In this document: piece after piece, positions 19,722-28,865 of the stretch
Position numbering within the stretch: the first letter of the stretch is position 1
Layout: each line of letters starts with the position of its first letter
Source of the DNA: Psychromonas sp. Urea-02u-13
GTDB taxonomy: Bacteria > Pseudomonadota > Gammaproteobacteria > Enterobacterales > Psychromonadaceae
Direction of reading: 5' to 3'
Assembly: GCF_002835995.1 (NCBI RefSeq)
Contig: NZ_PJBZ01000042.1
Span: 1-64,000 of the forward strand
DNA: 64,000 nucleotides
Program-made: the position numbers and the translations under genes
The notes under the pieces: generated by a model
What the model saw: the letters and a program-made list of their open reading frames with translations, nothing else
Database searches by the model: none
Told to the model about the DNA's origin: nothing

Positions 19722-20304
19722 TTTTTGTAAGTGTTGCTTCGAGCACATCAGGGTACAACTTAAAAAAGGTCTCTGTTAATTCTTCATAATGATCAGCTAG
19801 AGTAACAAACGTATCAGCGAGAGGAGTCATTCGAGGACTACGTGATGCAATACGCTGCAATGCAAAATCAATATTCTTTAAATCGACATAATGTTCAAAC
19901 CACCTACCCTGCCAGACTAATGTCGACACCCTCTCAAATCGCTCAGGTAATGGCTCTGTTAATACTTTTGTTTCTTCAGCAATAATCGTTTGCGCTTGTA
20001 TTGAAAAATCACTTAACGACTGCCTATGAAAAGTTAACCAGTGCTTGGCTAAACAATGATCCCAAAACATATCTAAACTGATAGGCGAGAATCGACGTAA
20101 CTCTTTTGAAAATAAAGGTTTTACCGTTTTTATTAATGGATGCGCATCGGTATAACTATCAACAAATCGATGTAAACGAATGCCTTTTACAACTTCTGGG
20201 TTATATGAACCATCGGGATTACCTTTTACAAAATCACCTAAAAAATTGCCCAACAAACTAGTCTGGGTATGCTGTGCAATATGTAGATGGGCAAGATAGT
20301 TCAT
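19702..20304 (-). CDS. acpH: Acyl carrier protein phosphodiesterase
   Basis: The 200-residue protein has the AcpH N-terminus (MNYLAHLHIA ... LLGNFLGDFVKGN), the HRFVDSYTDAHP segment and a DHCLAKHW motif. AcpH removes the phosphopantetheine arm from acyl carrier protein. Its length matches the family (about 195). Confidence 0.93.
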   Translation of the reverse strand: MNYLAHLHIAQHTQTSLLGNFLGDFVKGNPDGSYNPEVVKGIRLHRFVDSYTDAHPLIKTVKPLFSKELRRFSPISLDMFWDHCLAKHWLTFHRQSLSDFSIQAQTIIAEETKVLTEPLPERFERVSTLVWQGRWFEHYVDLKNIDFALQRIASRSPRMTPLADTFVTLADHYEELTETFFKLYPDVLEATLTKTKKETI

Positions 20305-20370
20305 TAAGCGACTCGTTGGTTAATACGTGAATTAACGATAGTATAACTAAAATTAGTCAGAGAGCTTAAT

Positions 20371-21333
20371 ATGTTAACACTGCCCGTCACCTATTCCGTT
20401 ACTTGTAGCCATGCGTTATTGCTCGATGTCATTCCACAATTTCAAATAGACAAAGCAGTGCACTGTGAATTCTGGTGTCAGGGCCTGAATGATACGTATA
20501 AAGTAAAAACAGAGCTCGATACCTTTATATTACGTATTTATCGTTATGGCTGGCGAGATTTAGCATCGATCAACTTTGAGATACAAGCATTGCTTCATTT
20601 ACAGGAAAATGGCGCTGACATTGCTTATCCTATCGCGACAAAAAAAGGGGATTATATTGTCCCGTTGAATGCGCCTGAGGGTCTGCGTTATATCATACTA
20701 ACCCGTTATATTGCCGGTAATGAGCTCGACTTCTCTATTCCTAACAATTCGGCGTTATACGCCCAACACCTTGCGCAAATTCATTTTTGCTCTGAACAAT
20801 TGAAAACCTCTAAGCAACGCTTTCAATTGGATGTTAAGCATCTGATTAGTGAGCCATTAGCGCGTATTAAACCTTTTTTGATAGATCGCCAAGATGATTG
20901 GTTATTTATTAAAAACACAGCTGACAAGCTCGCTATTACCCTACAAAAAGCACTCGATGAATCACAGGATATCGGCTTTTGCCATGCTGATATGCATGGG
21001 GGGAATGCACATTATGATGGAACATCGCTGGTGAGTTTTGATTTTGATTGCTGCGCAATCGGCTTACGTGTTTATGATTTAGCGGTTTTCAAGTGGTCAT
21101 TAAAGTCACAGGGAAAAGAAGAGGCCATCTGGCAGCGGTTCTTACATGCCTACCAACAACAGCGCCCATTAGCAGGTGATGATATTATGTTAATAGACAG
21201 CTTGGTTTCTATCCGTCATTTATGGTTAATCGGTTTGCATATTGATATTGCAGTTGCTAAAGGCTGGTTAGATGACAACTATTTTGATCAAAAAATAGCT
21301 TTTTTAAAAGAGAACAAAAATTTAGGTAAATAA
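20371..21333 (+). CDS. Aminoglycoside phosphotransferase (APH)-like kinase
   Basis: The 320-residue protein has an APH/choline-kinase-like fold: an N-lobe (LNDTYKVKT ... FILRIYRYGWR), the catalytic loop CHADMHGGNAHYD (about residue 208) and the metal motif SFDFDCCAIG (about 226). Such kinases act on small molecules, often choline, homoserine or unknown substrates. I cannot name the substrate. The insertion element at 21391 lies 57 bp downstream, the left edge of the accessory island. Confidence 0.8.
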   Translation: MLTLPVTYSVTCSHALLLDVIPQFQIDKAVHCEFWCQGLNDTYKVKTELDTFILRIYRYGWRDLASINFEIQALLHLQENGADIAYPIATKKGDYIVPLNAPEGLRYIILTRYIAGNELDFSIPNNSALYAQHLAQIHFCSEQLKTSKQRFQLDVKHLISEPLARIKPFLIDRQDDWLFIKNTADKLAITLQKALDESQDIGFCHADMHGGNAHYDGTSLVSFDFDCCAIGLRVYDLAVFKWSLKSQGKEEAIWQRFLHAYQQQRPLAGDDIMLIDSLVSIRHLWLIGLHIDIAVAKGWLDDNYFDQKIAFLKENKNLGK

Positions 21334-21390
21334 GATAAATAACCAAACATAACCACGAAGCCACTGCGTTACTCAGAGAGCACAAAAAAG

Positions 21391-22217
21391 GGTTCTGTCG
21401 CAAAGTTGACGAAGTGAAGCGATATATTGATAATGCAACGTCACAATAGCTGAGTATTATTAACATGAAGCTTAGCTTTTCAGGATGCCATTTCCCACAA
21501 GAGATCATCATGCAGCACTTCGTTATTACTTAGCGTACAAATTAAGTTGCCGTGAAATAGAAGAGATTTTTTCTGAGCGAAATATCCGCTTTGACCACTC
21601 AACATTAAATCGTTGGGTGATAAAATATGCGCCATTACTTGAAGCCAATTTCAGAAAAATAAAACGTAAAGTAGCTGATTCATGGCGTATAGATGAGACC
21701 TATATTAAGGTCATAGGTAAGTGGGTCTACTACTATAGAGCCGTAGATAAGTATGGCGCTATTATTGATTTCTATTTGAGTGAAACACGTAATGAACAGG
21801 ATGCACGGGCCTTCTTTGATAAAGCGATAGGCAGTAGTGGATTTCTAAATAAAGTTGTTATCGATAAAAGTGGCGCGAATGTAGCTGCGTTAGATACCAT
21901 CAATATTAGCCTTTGGTTAGGTGGATACATGTTGCGCATGATCGAAGTATTGGCAGTTAAATACCTCAACAATATTGTTGAACAAAGTCATCGAAAAGTG
22001 AAAGGTAAAATGCATCAATGTTTAGGATGGAAGTCTTGGATGGGTGAATAATCAACCTTGGCAGGTATTGAAGTCTGCTCCATGATTAAGCAAGGACAGA
22101 TGATTAACACAGAAAAATAACGTCATGGGAGCAGTTTTCTTCTTTAATTGCATAATTGTATCTGAGGAAAAGTGCCTTTTTAATTTAGAACCCACAATCT
22201 GAGTTTGCGACAGAACC
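21391..22217 (+). mobile_element. IS6-family insertion sequence, degenerate
   Basis: The element runs between matching ends: GGTTCTGTCGCAAAGTTGAC on the left and, reading inward, GGTTCTGTCGCAAACTCAG on the right. Its length (827 bp) fits IS6/IS26 relatives. The flanking 8-mers (caaaaaag and ttattttc) do not match, so one side has probably recombined or been deleted. It sits exactly between the core-genome kinase gene and the siderophore island. The transposase is disrupted. Confidence 0.9.
21465..22120 (+). pseudogene. IS6-family transposase pseudogene
   Basis: The DDE core is visible: RIDETYIK, VVIDKSG and NNIVEQSHR carry the three acidic residues. The original start is at 21465 (MKLSFSGCHFPQEIIMQ). 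A one-base loss near 21512 throws this frame off, so a downstream frame beginning at 21485 carries the rest. A TAA at 22049-22051 (MGE, stop) also removes the last 20 or so residues, which remain readable to a TAA at 22118-22120 (STLAGIEVCSMIKQGQM). Two independent lesions make it very likely inactive. Confidence 0.85.
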
Positions 22218-22247
22218 TTATTTTCAAGTCGATAGCCGGGTAACATT

Positions 22248-23324
22248 TTATGCAACCTCAGCTTGCTTTTTCGCCTTTGAATGTCGATGTTCTATCGCTT
22301 TACTCACGCATTCAAGAAAGACTAATGTGTCGTCCCAGCATAAACATTCATCGGTAATCGATTGCCCGTAATTAAGCCCATCCAAATTTATCTTCTGGTT
22401 GCCTCCGAGTAAAAAACTTTCACACATGACACCAGCAATGCTCTTCTCACCCGACATCATTTGTTCAGCTATATTGTCAGCAACAGAAAGTTGGTTTTTA
22501 GCTATTTTCCCGCTATTTCCATGGCTGCAATCTACCACTAATCGAGGAGTCAGGTGACTATATTGAAGATGGTAGGCTGCGTTTTTCACGTCACGACTTG
22601 AATAGTTTGGTGTTGCGCCGCCTCGTAAAATGATATGGCAGTGATCGTTCCCTTGCGTTTCTACAGCAAACGTTTGGTTGTTTTCGCTTTGTGCAAGCAC
22701 AAGGTGGCGATCTTTTGCAGCGTGTATAGCATCAATGGCGATAGAGACATTTCCATCCGTGCCGTTTTTAAAGCCAATGGGACAATGAAGTCCTGAAGCC
22801 AGTTGACGATGAGGCTGAGACTCTGTTGTACGCGCTCCTATAGCACCCCAGCAAACCATATCGGCAATGTAGGGCGCGATGTTAGTGTCTAAAAACTCAG
22901 TGGCGATTGGCATCCCGAGCTCTAGAATTGATTTCATCAGTTGTCTGCTGCGAGTTACACCCTGGAGAAAATTAAACTCACTATTCAGATCTGGCGTGAC
23001 GATAAAACCTTTCCAACCAGCTCTTGTACGTGGCTTTTCAAAGTAAGTACGCATCACCAGCTTTAAGGTTCCGCGGTACTGTTTTTGCATTTTGACTAAC
23101 CGAGTTGCGTATTCTATTGCCGCGTGGGGATCATGTATTGAGCATGGGCCGATGATCACTAATAGCCGAGGGTCTTCGCCTAAAAGTATACTTTTAATTT
23201 CTGCTCTTTGTTGTTCAATAAATTGTTGAAGTTGCTCATTCAAGCGAGTTTCGCGCTGAATGGATTCAAGACTAGGCAGCAACATCACTGATGATGCATT
23301 TATGATATTTTCTAACATTTTCAT
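22248..23324 (-). CDS. 3-deoxy-7-phosphoheptulonate (DAHP) synthase
   Basis: The protein of about 358 residues is a class I alpha (AroF/G/H) DAHP synthase. It condenses phosphoenolpyruvate and erythrose 4-phosphate to open the shikimate pathway. Seen: GPCSIHDP (residue about 58), MRTYFEKPRTRAGWKG, GARTTESQPHRQLASG, IGFKNGTDGN and DCSHGNSGK. A Fur-box-like site lies just upstream, so this is probably an iron-regulated, dedicated isozyme that feeds chorismate to 2,3-dihydroxybenzoate. An in-frame start 10 codons upstream (23354) is possible. Confidence 0.93.
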   Translation of the reverse strand: MKMLENIINASSVMLLPSLESIQRETRLNEQLQQFIEQQRAEIKSILLGEDPRLLVIIGPCSIHDPHAAIEYATRLVKMQKQYRGTLKLVMRTYFEKPRTRAGWKGFIVTPDLNSEFNFLQGVTRSRQLMKSILELGMPIATEFLDTNIAPYIADMVCWGAIGARTTESQPHRQLASGLHCPIGFKNGTDGNVSIAIDAIHAAKDRHLVLAQSENNQTFAVETQGNDHCHIILRGGATPNYSSRDVKNAAYHLQYSHLTPRLVVDCSHGNSGKIAKNQLSVADNIAEQMMSGEKSIAGVMCESFLLGGNQKINLDGLNYGQSITDECLCWDDTLVFLECVSKAIEHRHSKAKKQAEVA

Positions 23325-23364
23325 GGACACTATCCGTAAAGTCGCACTAAACAAACACCCAAAC

Positions 23365-23383
23365 CGAAATGATTATCATTAAC
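23365..23383 (-). promoter_or_regulatory. Fur box upstream of the DAHP synthase gene
   Basis: On the minus strand the 19-mer contains AATGATAATCATT, a core that matches the Fur consensus exactly at 13 positions. It lies about 40-60 bp upstream of the start codon, a normal position for iron repression. Confidence 0.8.
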
Positions 23384-23554
23384 ATGCAAGGGTGGGCATC
23401 ATGTAATAATGCGTATTACTTGTCAATACCTTACATGGTAAAAACTGGTCTGCTTTATTCAATTACATGCGTCGTACTGCGTGTTTAAATTACCCAATAT
23501 TTTAGGCTCGAATAGAACATCGCAATGATATTAAGGAAACGGCTGTAACTAGCG

Positions 23555-23587
23555 CAAAAAAATAGCCTCGCTATGGTCGAGGCTATT
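23555..23587 (-). terminator. Terminator of the exporter operon
   Basis: A perfect 10-bp stem (AATAGCCTCG / CGAGGCTATT) is followed, on the minus strand, by seven T. It lies about 50 bp after the stop of the ABC half-exporter gene and before the DAHP synthase promoter, so the two transcripts are separate. Confidence 0.85.
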
Positions 23588-23636
23588 CAGTATGGCCACA
23601 AATGCTTGTGCCAAAACATCGCAACGATGCTGACTT

Positions 23637-25277
23637 TTATGCAATCGCCTTTCTTGCGTTGGGCTGAACACTGTGGATCCGATGGCTGACGGTTTGATTT
23701 TGTATATTAAATTCCATTGTCGGCTGCCAGATACTTGGTTCCCTGTGTGTGACCACGATAACCGTCGTGTTTAGCGAATGAACATGTGCAGCGATAAGTC
23801 TCTCGGTGGCATCATCCAGTGCCGAAGTGGCTTCATCAAGAATCAGTATCGGTGCTTGCTTGATGAGCGCGCGCGCGATGGCCAACCTTTGTCCCTCACC
23901 ACCAGATAACGCTTCGCCTTTTTGCCCGACAAGCTGATGGATCCCGAGATCTGAGCGGTCTATCACCTCACTTAACTGAGCATCCCTTGCACATAGCTCG
24001 ATTTCTTCATCGCTCGCATCAGGTTTACCCAAGCGGATGTTGTCAGCCAAAGTCCCTGTGAAAACGATAGGATCTTGTGCAACGTAAGCAAAATATTGCG
24101 TAAGCACGTCGTAACGGATTTGTTTTATATCGACTCCACCCAGGGTAATAAGACCTTGCGTAGGGTCATCAAATCGCATTAGCAAACCTAACAGCGTACT
24201 CTTGCCACCACCACTTGGCCCGTTAATAACAACTTTAGCGCCTTCTATAATGTCAGCGTTTGCACCGATGAAAATATCTAAAAAACCAACATAATGTAGC
24301 TGTAACTGGTGATGATTGGGCAGCTGAGCATTTTCTGGTTTAGGCTCCGGCAAGCTCGGAACCGTGGTTAACTGCATATAATCCTTAATCGTCGCGCGCA
24401 CATCATTAATCGCAAATCCAGCGAGTGCTAACTCGCCCAAAGGCGCTGATGCTCTGGTGATAAGAATCAACAACGATAAGATTAATAGTGGTTCAGTGGT
24501 GCCAGAGACAACCAAGTAACTCGCCATGCCAGCCAACGGCAGTATTGTTGCGAGCGTCGATAAAAATGTGGTTTTAGATGCCGAACGGTTGATAGTTTTG
24601 TGAATGTCCTCCTGCTTAGTCCAACTTGCTTCAATGCGTTCAACCGCCCGCTTTGGACCCGCTGTCGCGCGCAGTAAGTCGAGGTGGTCGATCAGTTCAA
24701 GTGTGTACTTGGTCGTATTCACATCTGCGATGTGTCGCTCACTATCAGTATGGATCAGTGCTAATTGCGCTTTATATTGAATGAATAACGCGCCAGCGAG
24801 TAATATTGCACTCAGCATTGCGATAGTTATGCCCCCGACTAAACCAATGCCCCCCACGAGAAATAAAGGGAGGAATGGTGCGTGTAGGAAGGTTTGCAGT
24901 TGGTGGGCTGGTATGCTCATAAAACCAGGAATGCCCCGCTCAGCCAGGTGAGTTGTTTGCGTTCTGTGATGTTCGGTAAACCAAGATAGTTTTGCTTGGC
25001 TAAGTGCTTTACCGAGCGCGGAATAGAGATCACCAGTAAGTTTCGCGCCGGACAAAAAGCCAGATCGAGTGACAATGACGGTCGCCAAGATAGCGACACC
25101 TGCAGCCACCAAAACATACATCGGAGCTTGTTTGTCAACGATGGCTAGGGCCAAAACAATATAAGCAGCCGCTTCTAGTATGGCAACCAATACCCAACCA
25201 GAGCCAACAAGAAACAACCGACGTTTTACCTGTTCTGGCAGTGGTTTACTGGCGGAATTAGTGTTGTTCGTCGTCAT
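23637..25277 (-). CDS. ABC half-exporter, probable siderophore export (second subunit)
   Basis: The 546-residue protein has a six-helix exporter membrane domain (about residues 20-310) fused to a nucleotide-binding domain: Walker A GPSGGGKST, signature LSGGEGQRLA, Walker B ILILDEATSAL and the H-loop VVTHRE. It overlaps the upstream half-exporter gene by 4 bp (ATGA), so the two probably form a heterodimer. The position beside angH suggests export of the siderophore, as proposed for BarA/BarB of acinetobactin loci. This is inference; the general layout also resembles CydDC. Confidence 0.85.
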   Translation of the reverse strand: MTTNNTNSASKPLPEQVKRRLFLVGSGWVLVAILEAAAYIVLALAIVDKQAPMYVLVAAGVAILATVIVTRSGFLSGAKLTGDLYSALGKALSQAKLSWFTEHHRTQTTHLAERGIPGFMSIPAHQLQTFLHAPFLPLFLVGGIGLVGGITIAMLSAILLAGALFIQYKAQLALIHTDSERHIADVNTTKYTLELIDHLDLLRATAGPKRAVERIEASWTKQEDIHKTINRSASKTTFLSTLATILPLAGMASYLVVSGTTEPLLILSLLILITRASAPLGELALAGFAINDVRATIKDYMQLTTVPSLPEPKPENAQLPNHHQLQLHYVGFLDIFIGANADIIEGAKVVINGPSGGGKSTLLGLLMRFDDPTQGLITLGGVDIKQIRYDVLTQYFAYVAQDPIVFTGTLADNIRLGKPDASDEEIELCARDAQLSEVIDRSDLGIHQLVGQKGEALSGGEGQRLAIARALIKQAPILILDEATSALDDATERLIAAHVHSLNTTVIVVTHREPSIWQPTMEFNIQNQTVSHRIHSVQPNARKAIA

Positions 25278-26884
25278 ACTTTATCGTCCTTTTTTTCAGC
25301 GTTTCGAGTTAATGTCAACGTAAGATCGGTTTGTAGAGCGAGGTCGGTGTCATGAGTCACCACGATAATGGTTTTCCCTTGTTGATGAGCCAGTGCACGT
25401 AAGTTTGTCATCACCACCAACGCGGTCTCTTTATCAAGCGCGCTAGTAGGCTCGTCAAGTAAGATGATGTTGGCGTTACTTAAGAACACATTAGCAAGCG
25501 CAATGCGTTGCTGCTCTCCACCAGAGAGAGAGGCTGCGTTCGCGGTAAGATCTATCATCAACTGAGCTTGGTTCAGTGCATCGCAGAGCGTCTCGTCGGT
25601 AGCATCAGGTGTTGCTAATTGCAGATTCTCTCGTACCGTTGCTTTCAGCACCCCAGTGTTTTGGGGAACGTAGCGTATGGCATTATGTCGCGAGACTTCA
25701 TCAAGGTCTGATATATCATCATCACCTAGGGTAACGGTCCCAGATGAAGGCTGTTCGTAACCGGATAAGATACGTAACAAGGTGCTTTTCCCAACGCCAC
25801 TTGGCCCCATAATAGCCGTGCAAGAACCGGGAATAAAGGTATGAGAAAGGCCGTTGATGATCGTATTCTGGTCGGTAACGACCTTGATGTTTTCGGCGTG
25901 TAACGAATCTGATTTACTCTCTCGTTTTACTTGGCCTGAAGCGATGGTGCTTTCTTGTAAAAAGTCGCCGATGTGTTTGGCAGCATTCTTACCTGCCGTC
26001 ACATAATCTAAGCCGTGACCTAACTTTAGCACCGGCGTCACAATGGCAAGGCCAAAAAAGAAAACCGAAGCCATAGCTGCAGGGCTTAACTGATAGGAAA
26101 TCGTGTAAGCGATAGCTAAAGTAGCAACCGCTTGTAGCAGCGCGATAGCAATAGCGGCTGCGAGAGCGACATTACCCACCCACTTTACGAGACCGTCGGT
26201 AAAACGTTGCGTGGCATGTCGATAATCCGCAATGGCGCCCGATTGAGTACCATAAATACGGTTGACTCGGATGCCCCTTGTGTAATCATTCACTGCCGTC
26301 ACAATTTCCCCCATAATGAGCATGCGTTCAGCGCCATGTTTGGCCGCATACTTGGGTAAAAAAACCAGATAATAAAGTGACGCGAGAAGACCGGGAATCA
26401 GGGCTAAAAGTGCAATTGACCCAGCTAGGCTCAACATGATGATAATGGACGTGAATGGCACCAATATGAACGTGACAAATTCAGACGGTAAATGAGCAAC
26501 CATGTGGTGCAGCGTATTAATGTCCTCTGAAGCCAACCGGCGAAGCTGATTATCCCCATATCGAGACACTGTTTTACTTGGCAACCTCGCGAGATGCTGA
26601 GCCACTTGACGACGTACCTGAGACGAAAATTTGGCTTCAGCTTCATGCACCCACCAAGACGCTAATGAAGAGACGGCAGCACTCACGATCCAAAGGCCGA
26701 TAGCACTGTAAACCCATTTACTCGAAGGATCGTCAACGAGTTGAATTAAACACAGTAGTGCGCCTATTTTGGCGAGTGCAGCAAGCACTTCAGCACAGGT
26801 GCCCAGCGTGAGTTTGCCGATGGCTGGCTGCAAAGCAGGCATGAGCGCAGCAGTGAGATAGTGCTGGCTGATTTTATTTATCAT
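25274..26884 (-). CDS. ABC half-exporter, probable siderophore export (first subunit)
   Basis: The protein of about 536 residues has a six-helix membrane domain and an ATPase domain: Walker A GPSGVGKST, signature LSGGEQQRIA, Walker B IILLDEPTSAL and the H-loop VVTHD. The ATG at 26884 has a good GGAGGGAG about 6 nt upstream; a GTG five codons earlier is less likely. It is coupled by ATGA to the second half-exporter. It lies 143 bp after the histidine decarboxylase gene, on the same strand. Confidence 0.85.
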   Translation of the reverse strand: MINKISQHYLTAALMPALQPAIGKLTLGTCAEVLAALAKIGALLCLIQLVDDPSSKWVYSAIGLWIVSAAVSSLASWWVHEAEAKFSSQVRRQVAQHLARLPSKTVSRYGDNQLRRLASEDINTLHHMVAHLPSEFVTFILVPFTSIIIMLSLAGSIALLALIPGLLASLYYLVFLPKYAAKHGAERMLIMGEIVTAVNDYTRGIRVNRIYGTQSGAIADYRHATQRFTDGLVKWVGNVALAAAIAIALLQAVATLAIAYTISYQLSPAAMASVFFFGLAIVTPVLKLGHGLDYVTAGKNAAKHIGDFLQESTIASGQVKRESKSDSLHAENIKVVTDQNTIINGLSHTFIPGSCTAIMGPSGVGKSTLLRILSGYEQPSSGTVTLGDDDISDLDEVSRHNAIRYVPQNTGVLKATVRENLQLATPDATDETLCDALNQAQLMIDLTANAASLSGGEQQRIALANVFLSNANIILLDEPTSALDKETALVVMTNLRALAHQQGKTIIVVTHDTDLALQTDLTLTLTRNAEKKDDKV

Positions 26885-27042
26885 GCTATCTCCCTCCACT
26901 TATTAAAGTAGGTGGCGTGGGATTGATATTTTAAGCATATAATGCTCTCACTAGATTTCATATTAAGCTTATTCCATTTGGTGGTGAAACGTTTAATTGG
27001 TTATTCATATTGCTGACCAACCGAAAATTACTGACTGACTGA

Positions 27043-28203
27043 CTAGTTCTCACCACTGGCTCTTTGCATGTAATAACCAGGTTTCAAGTCGTCAATAATA
27101 TCTTCGATGAGCGAATCTATTTTAATATTTTTATCGTAATGAGGCATGACAATGATATGCGCAGTATTGCCAGAATTAGCTAATGAGTATTTTCTCCACA
27201 CGGATTCTGAAGGACATGGGAAAAAGACTGTATTTGAATTTTCATTTCGACGAGCATCAATACCGACAGCTTGAAATCTATCAACTGTATACTGAGCAAT
27301 CTCTAAGCAGTTGTTTACTTTCTTTTTCCAATCGTCGGTCGAGAGGCTCTTTATTGCAGCCCACATAAACAAAGCATTATGCCCATTTCTTGAACCACTT
27401 ATGGTTTGATCTTTGGAAGAGATATAATCCACCTCTACCGAAATCTTTTCCACGTATTTACGCTTGGCGATCACGATCCCGCATGGGATAGGGGAGCCAA
27501 TCATTTTATGTCCAGAAACACTGATAGAGTCGATACCATCCTCAAACGAATAGGGGTCTGGATTGTCCACAAAGGGCATAATCATACCGCTAAGCGCAGC
27601 ATCCGCGTGAATATAATAGTCTTCACGCTTGATCCCCAACTGTTCAATATCATCTTGAATACGTTTAATATTATCAACTGCACCTCGCATAGTTGTACCG
27701 ATATTAGCAAAGATGATGGGATGAGCTTCTTGGTCTTGTTGAATTTGTGAAGAGAGCTGACGGTAGTCTATTTCACCGTTTTCTAACGATGGAATTTTCT
27801 GACCATGCATATTCAGCATCCTCACAATCTTATCTACGGAATAGTGAGCCTCTTCTGAATAATATATTTTCCCGGTAGGGAATAACTCTCGAGCGAGGTA
27901 ACAGGAGAACATGTTTCCTTCGGTCCCACCATTAGAAATATACCCCCAGCTGTCTGCACTATGTATTTTGAATAATTCAAAAAAGAAAGTCATGACTTCC
28001 CTTTCAAATTCAAAAGTATTGAGCTTATAGTTACTTTCCTCGCTCCAATCTCCACAGTTGTTGAGCGAGAATTCAAGGAACTTCTCTAGAAAGGAGTAAT
28101 CAAAATCAGCAGATTCAGGATAACCGACATTAAAATATTGGTTCTCCTTGCAATAAAGCCAAAATTCGTCAATGCGATTGCGATCCACATTAGATAATCT
28201 CAT
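27043..28203 (-). CDS. angH: PLP-dependent histidine decarboxylase
   Basis: This 386-residue enzyme decarboxylates histidine to histamine with pyridoxal phosphate. Seen: the PLP lysine in SVSGHKMIG (Lys233), HADAALSG (Asp201), SEEAHYS (His120, ring stacking) and NGGTEGNM. The length equals that of the family members used in anguibactin and acinetobactin synthesis (AngH, BasG). The neighbours include the predicted histamine N-hydroxylase, which supports a role in making the N-hydroxyhistamine part of the siderophore. Confidence 0.95.
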   Translation of the reverse strand: MRLSNVDRNRIDEFWLYCKENQYFNVGYPESADFDYSFLEKFLEFSLNNCGDWSEESNYKLNTFEFEREVMTFFFELFKIHSADSWGYISNGGTEGNMFSCYLARELFPTGKIYYSEEAHYSVDKIVRMLNMHGQKIPSLENGEIDYRQLSSQIQQDQEAHPIIFANIGTTMRGAVDNIKRIQDDIEQLGIKREDYYIHADAALSGMIMPFVDNPDPYSFEDGIDSISVSGHKMIGSPIPCGIVIAKRKYVEKISVEVDYISSKDQTISGSRNGHNALFMWAAIKSLSTDDWKKKVNNCLEIAQYTVDRFQAVGIDARRNENSNTVFFPCPSESVWRKYSLANSGNTAHIIVMPHYDKNIKIDSLIEDIIDDLKPGYYMQRASGEN

Positions 28204-28302
28204 TATATTTCCTATATATATGATCTATTACAATGAAAGCCCACACGTGACTCGCGGTAACGTTCATTGGGCTGGTTTGATTTTTTAGTTTATATTTTTG
28301 AA

Positions 28303-28626
28303 TTAGCTGATAAATATGGCTTTTTGTTTTTTCTGCAATAGTATCCACCAGTTTGCGACCGTGGGTTCATGGCCGAGCTCTTCAAAGGTGACTTTTATAC
28401 CCCGCTGGTTGAGTTCAGAGGCCAGTCGCATCATTCTTAAGGAATCGAGACCATAGAGAAGTAAATTCTCTTCTGGATCGATTTCATCACCTCCAATCAG
28501 AGCTTGGACTTTATCGTAAAGCCATTGATAACTTAGTTCAGGTTCAGACTCAAATTGCTTATCCTTTGTGTTTATAAACAAAGTATCTCTGGGTGTCTGC
28601 TCGCTTATATTCTTCGCTAGTGGCAT
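28303..28626 (-). CDS. Stand-alone aryl carrier protein
   Basis: The protein of about 107 residues is a single carrier domain. The phosphopantetheine motif is intact (LLLYGLDSLRMMRLA, Ser about residue 64), and the tail EPTVANWWILL closely resembles the aryl carrier at the C-terminus of EntB. It is 99 bp upstream of angH on the same strand. The window also has a normal isochorismatase fused to an aryl carrier (52676-53551), so this is a second, free copy. The ATG at 28626 follows an AAGGA; a GTG one codon earlier is possible. Confidence 0.85.
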   Translation of the reverse strand: MPLAKNISEQTPRDTLFINTKDKQFESEPELSYQWLYDKVQALIGGDEIDPEENLLLYGLDSLRMMRLASELNQRGIKVTFEELGHEPTVANWWILLQKKQKAIFIS

Positions 28627-28793
28627 CACTTTATTCCTTAAAATCCTATTTACCGCTACGTATCAATAGCATTACATCGTCTTTTATTCATGCCAAAGGT
28701 ATGATTAAAATCGACTATTCTTAGCTGATTTTCACGCTATTTTTTTATATCTATTTGATAGATAAAAATTAATAATAAAAATATATTGCGAAA

Positions 28794-28812
28794 GTTATTG
28801 AAAATCATTCGC
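28794..28812 (+). promoter_or_regulatory. Candidate Fur box before angN
   Basis: GTTATTGAAAATCATTCGC agrees with the 19-bp Fur consensus at about 14 positions by my count. It lies 54 bp before the angN start in the divergent gap with the carrier gene. Confidence 0.65.
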
Positions 28813-28865
28813 ATTTACAAAATAATGACGCCTAACGTTAACATTGTCAACAAAGTGAGAACATA

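Noticed and set aside
23637..26884. Calling the half-exporter pair CydDC
   Set aside because: The fold and length fit, but the place inside the siderophore island, next to angH, makes siderophore export more likely. A phylogeny would decide.
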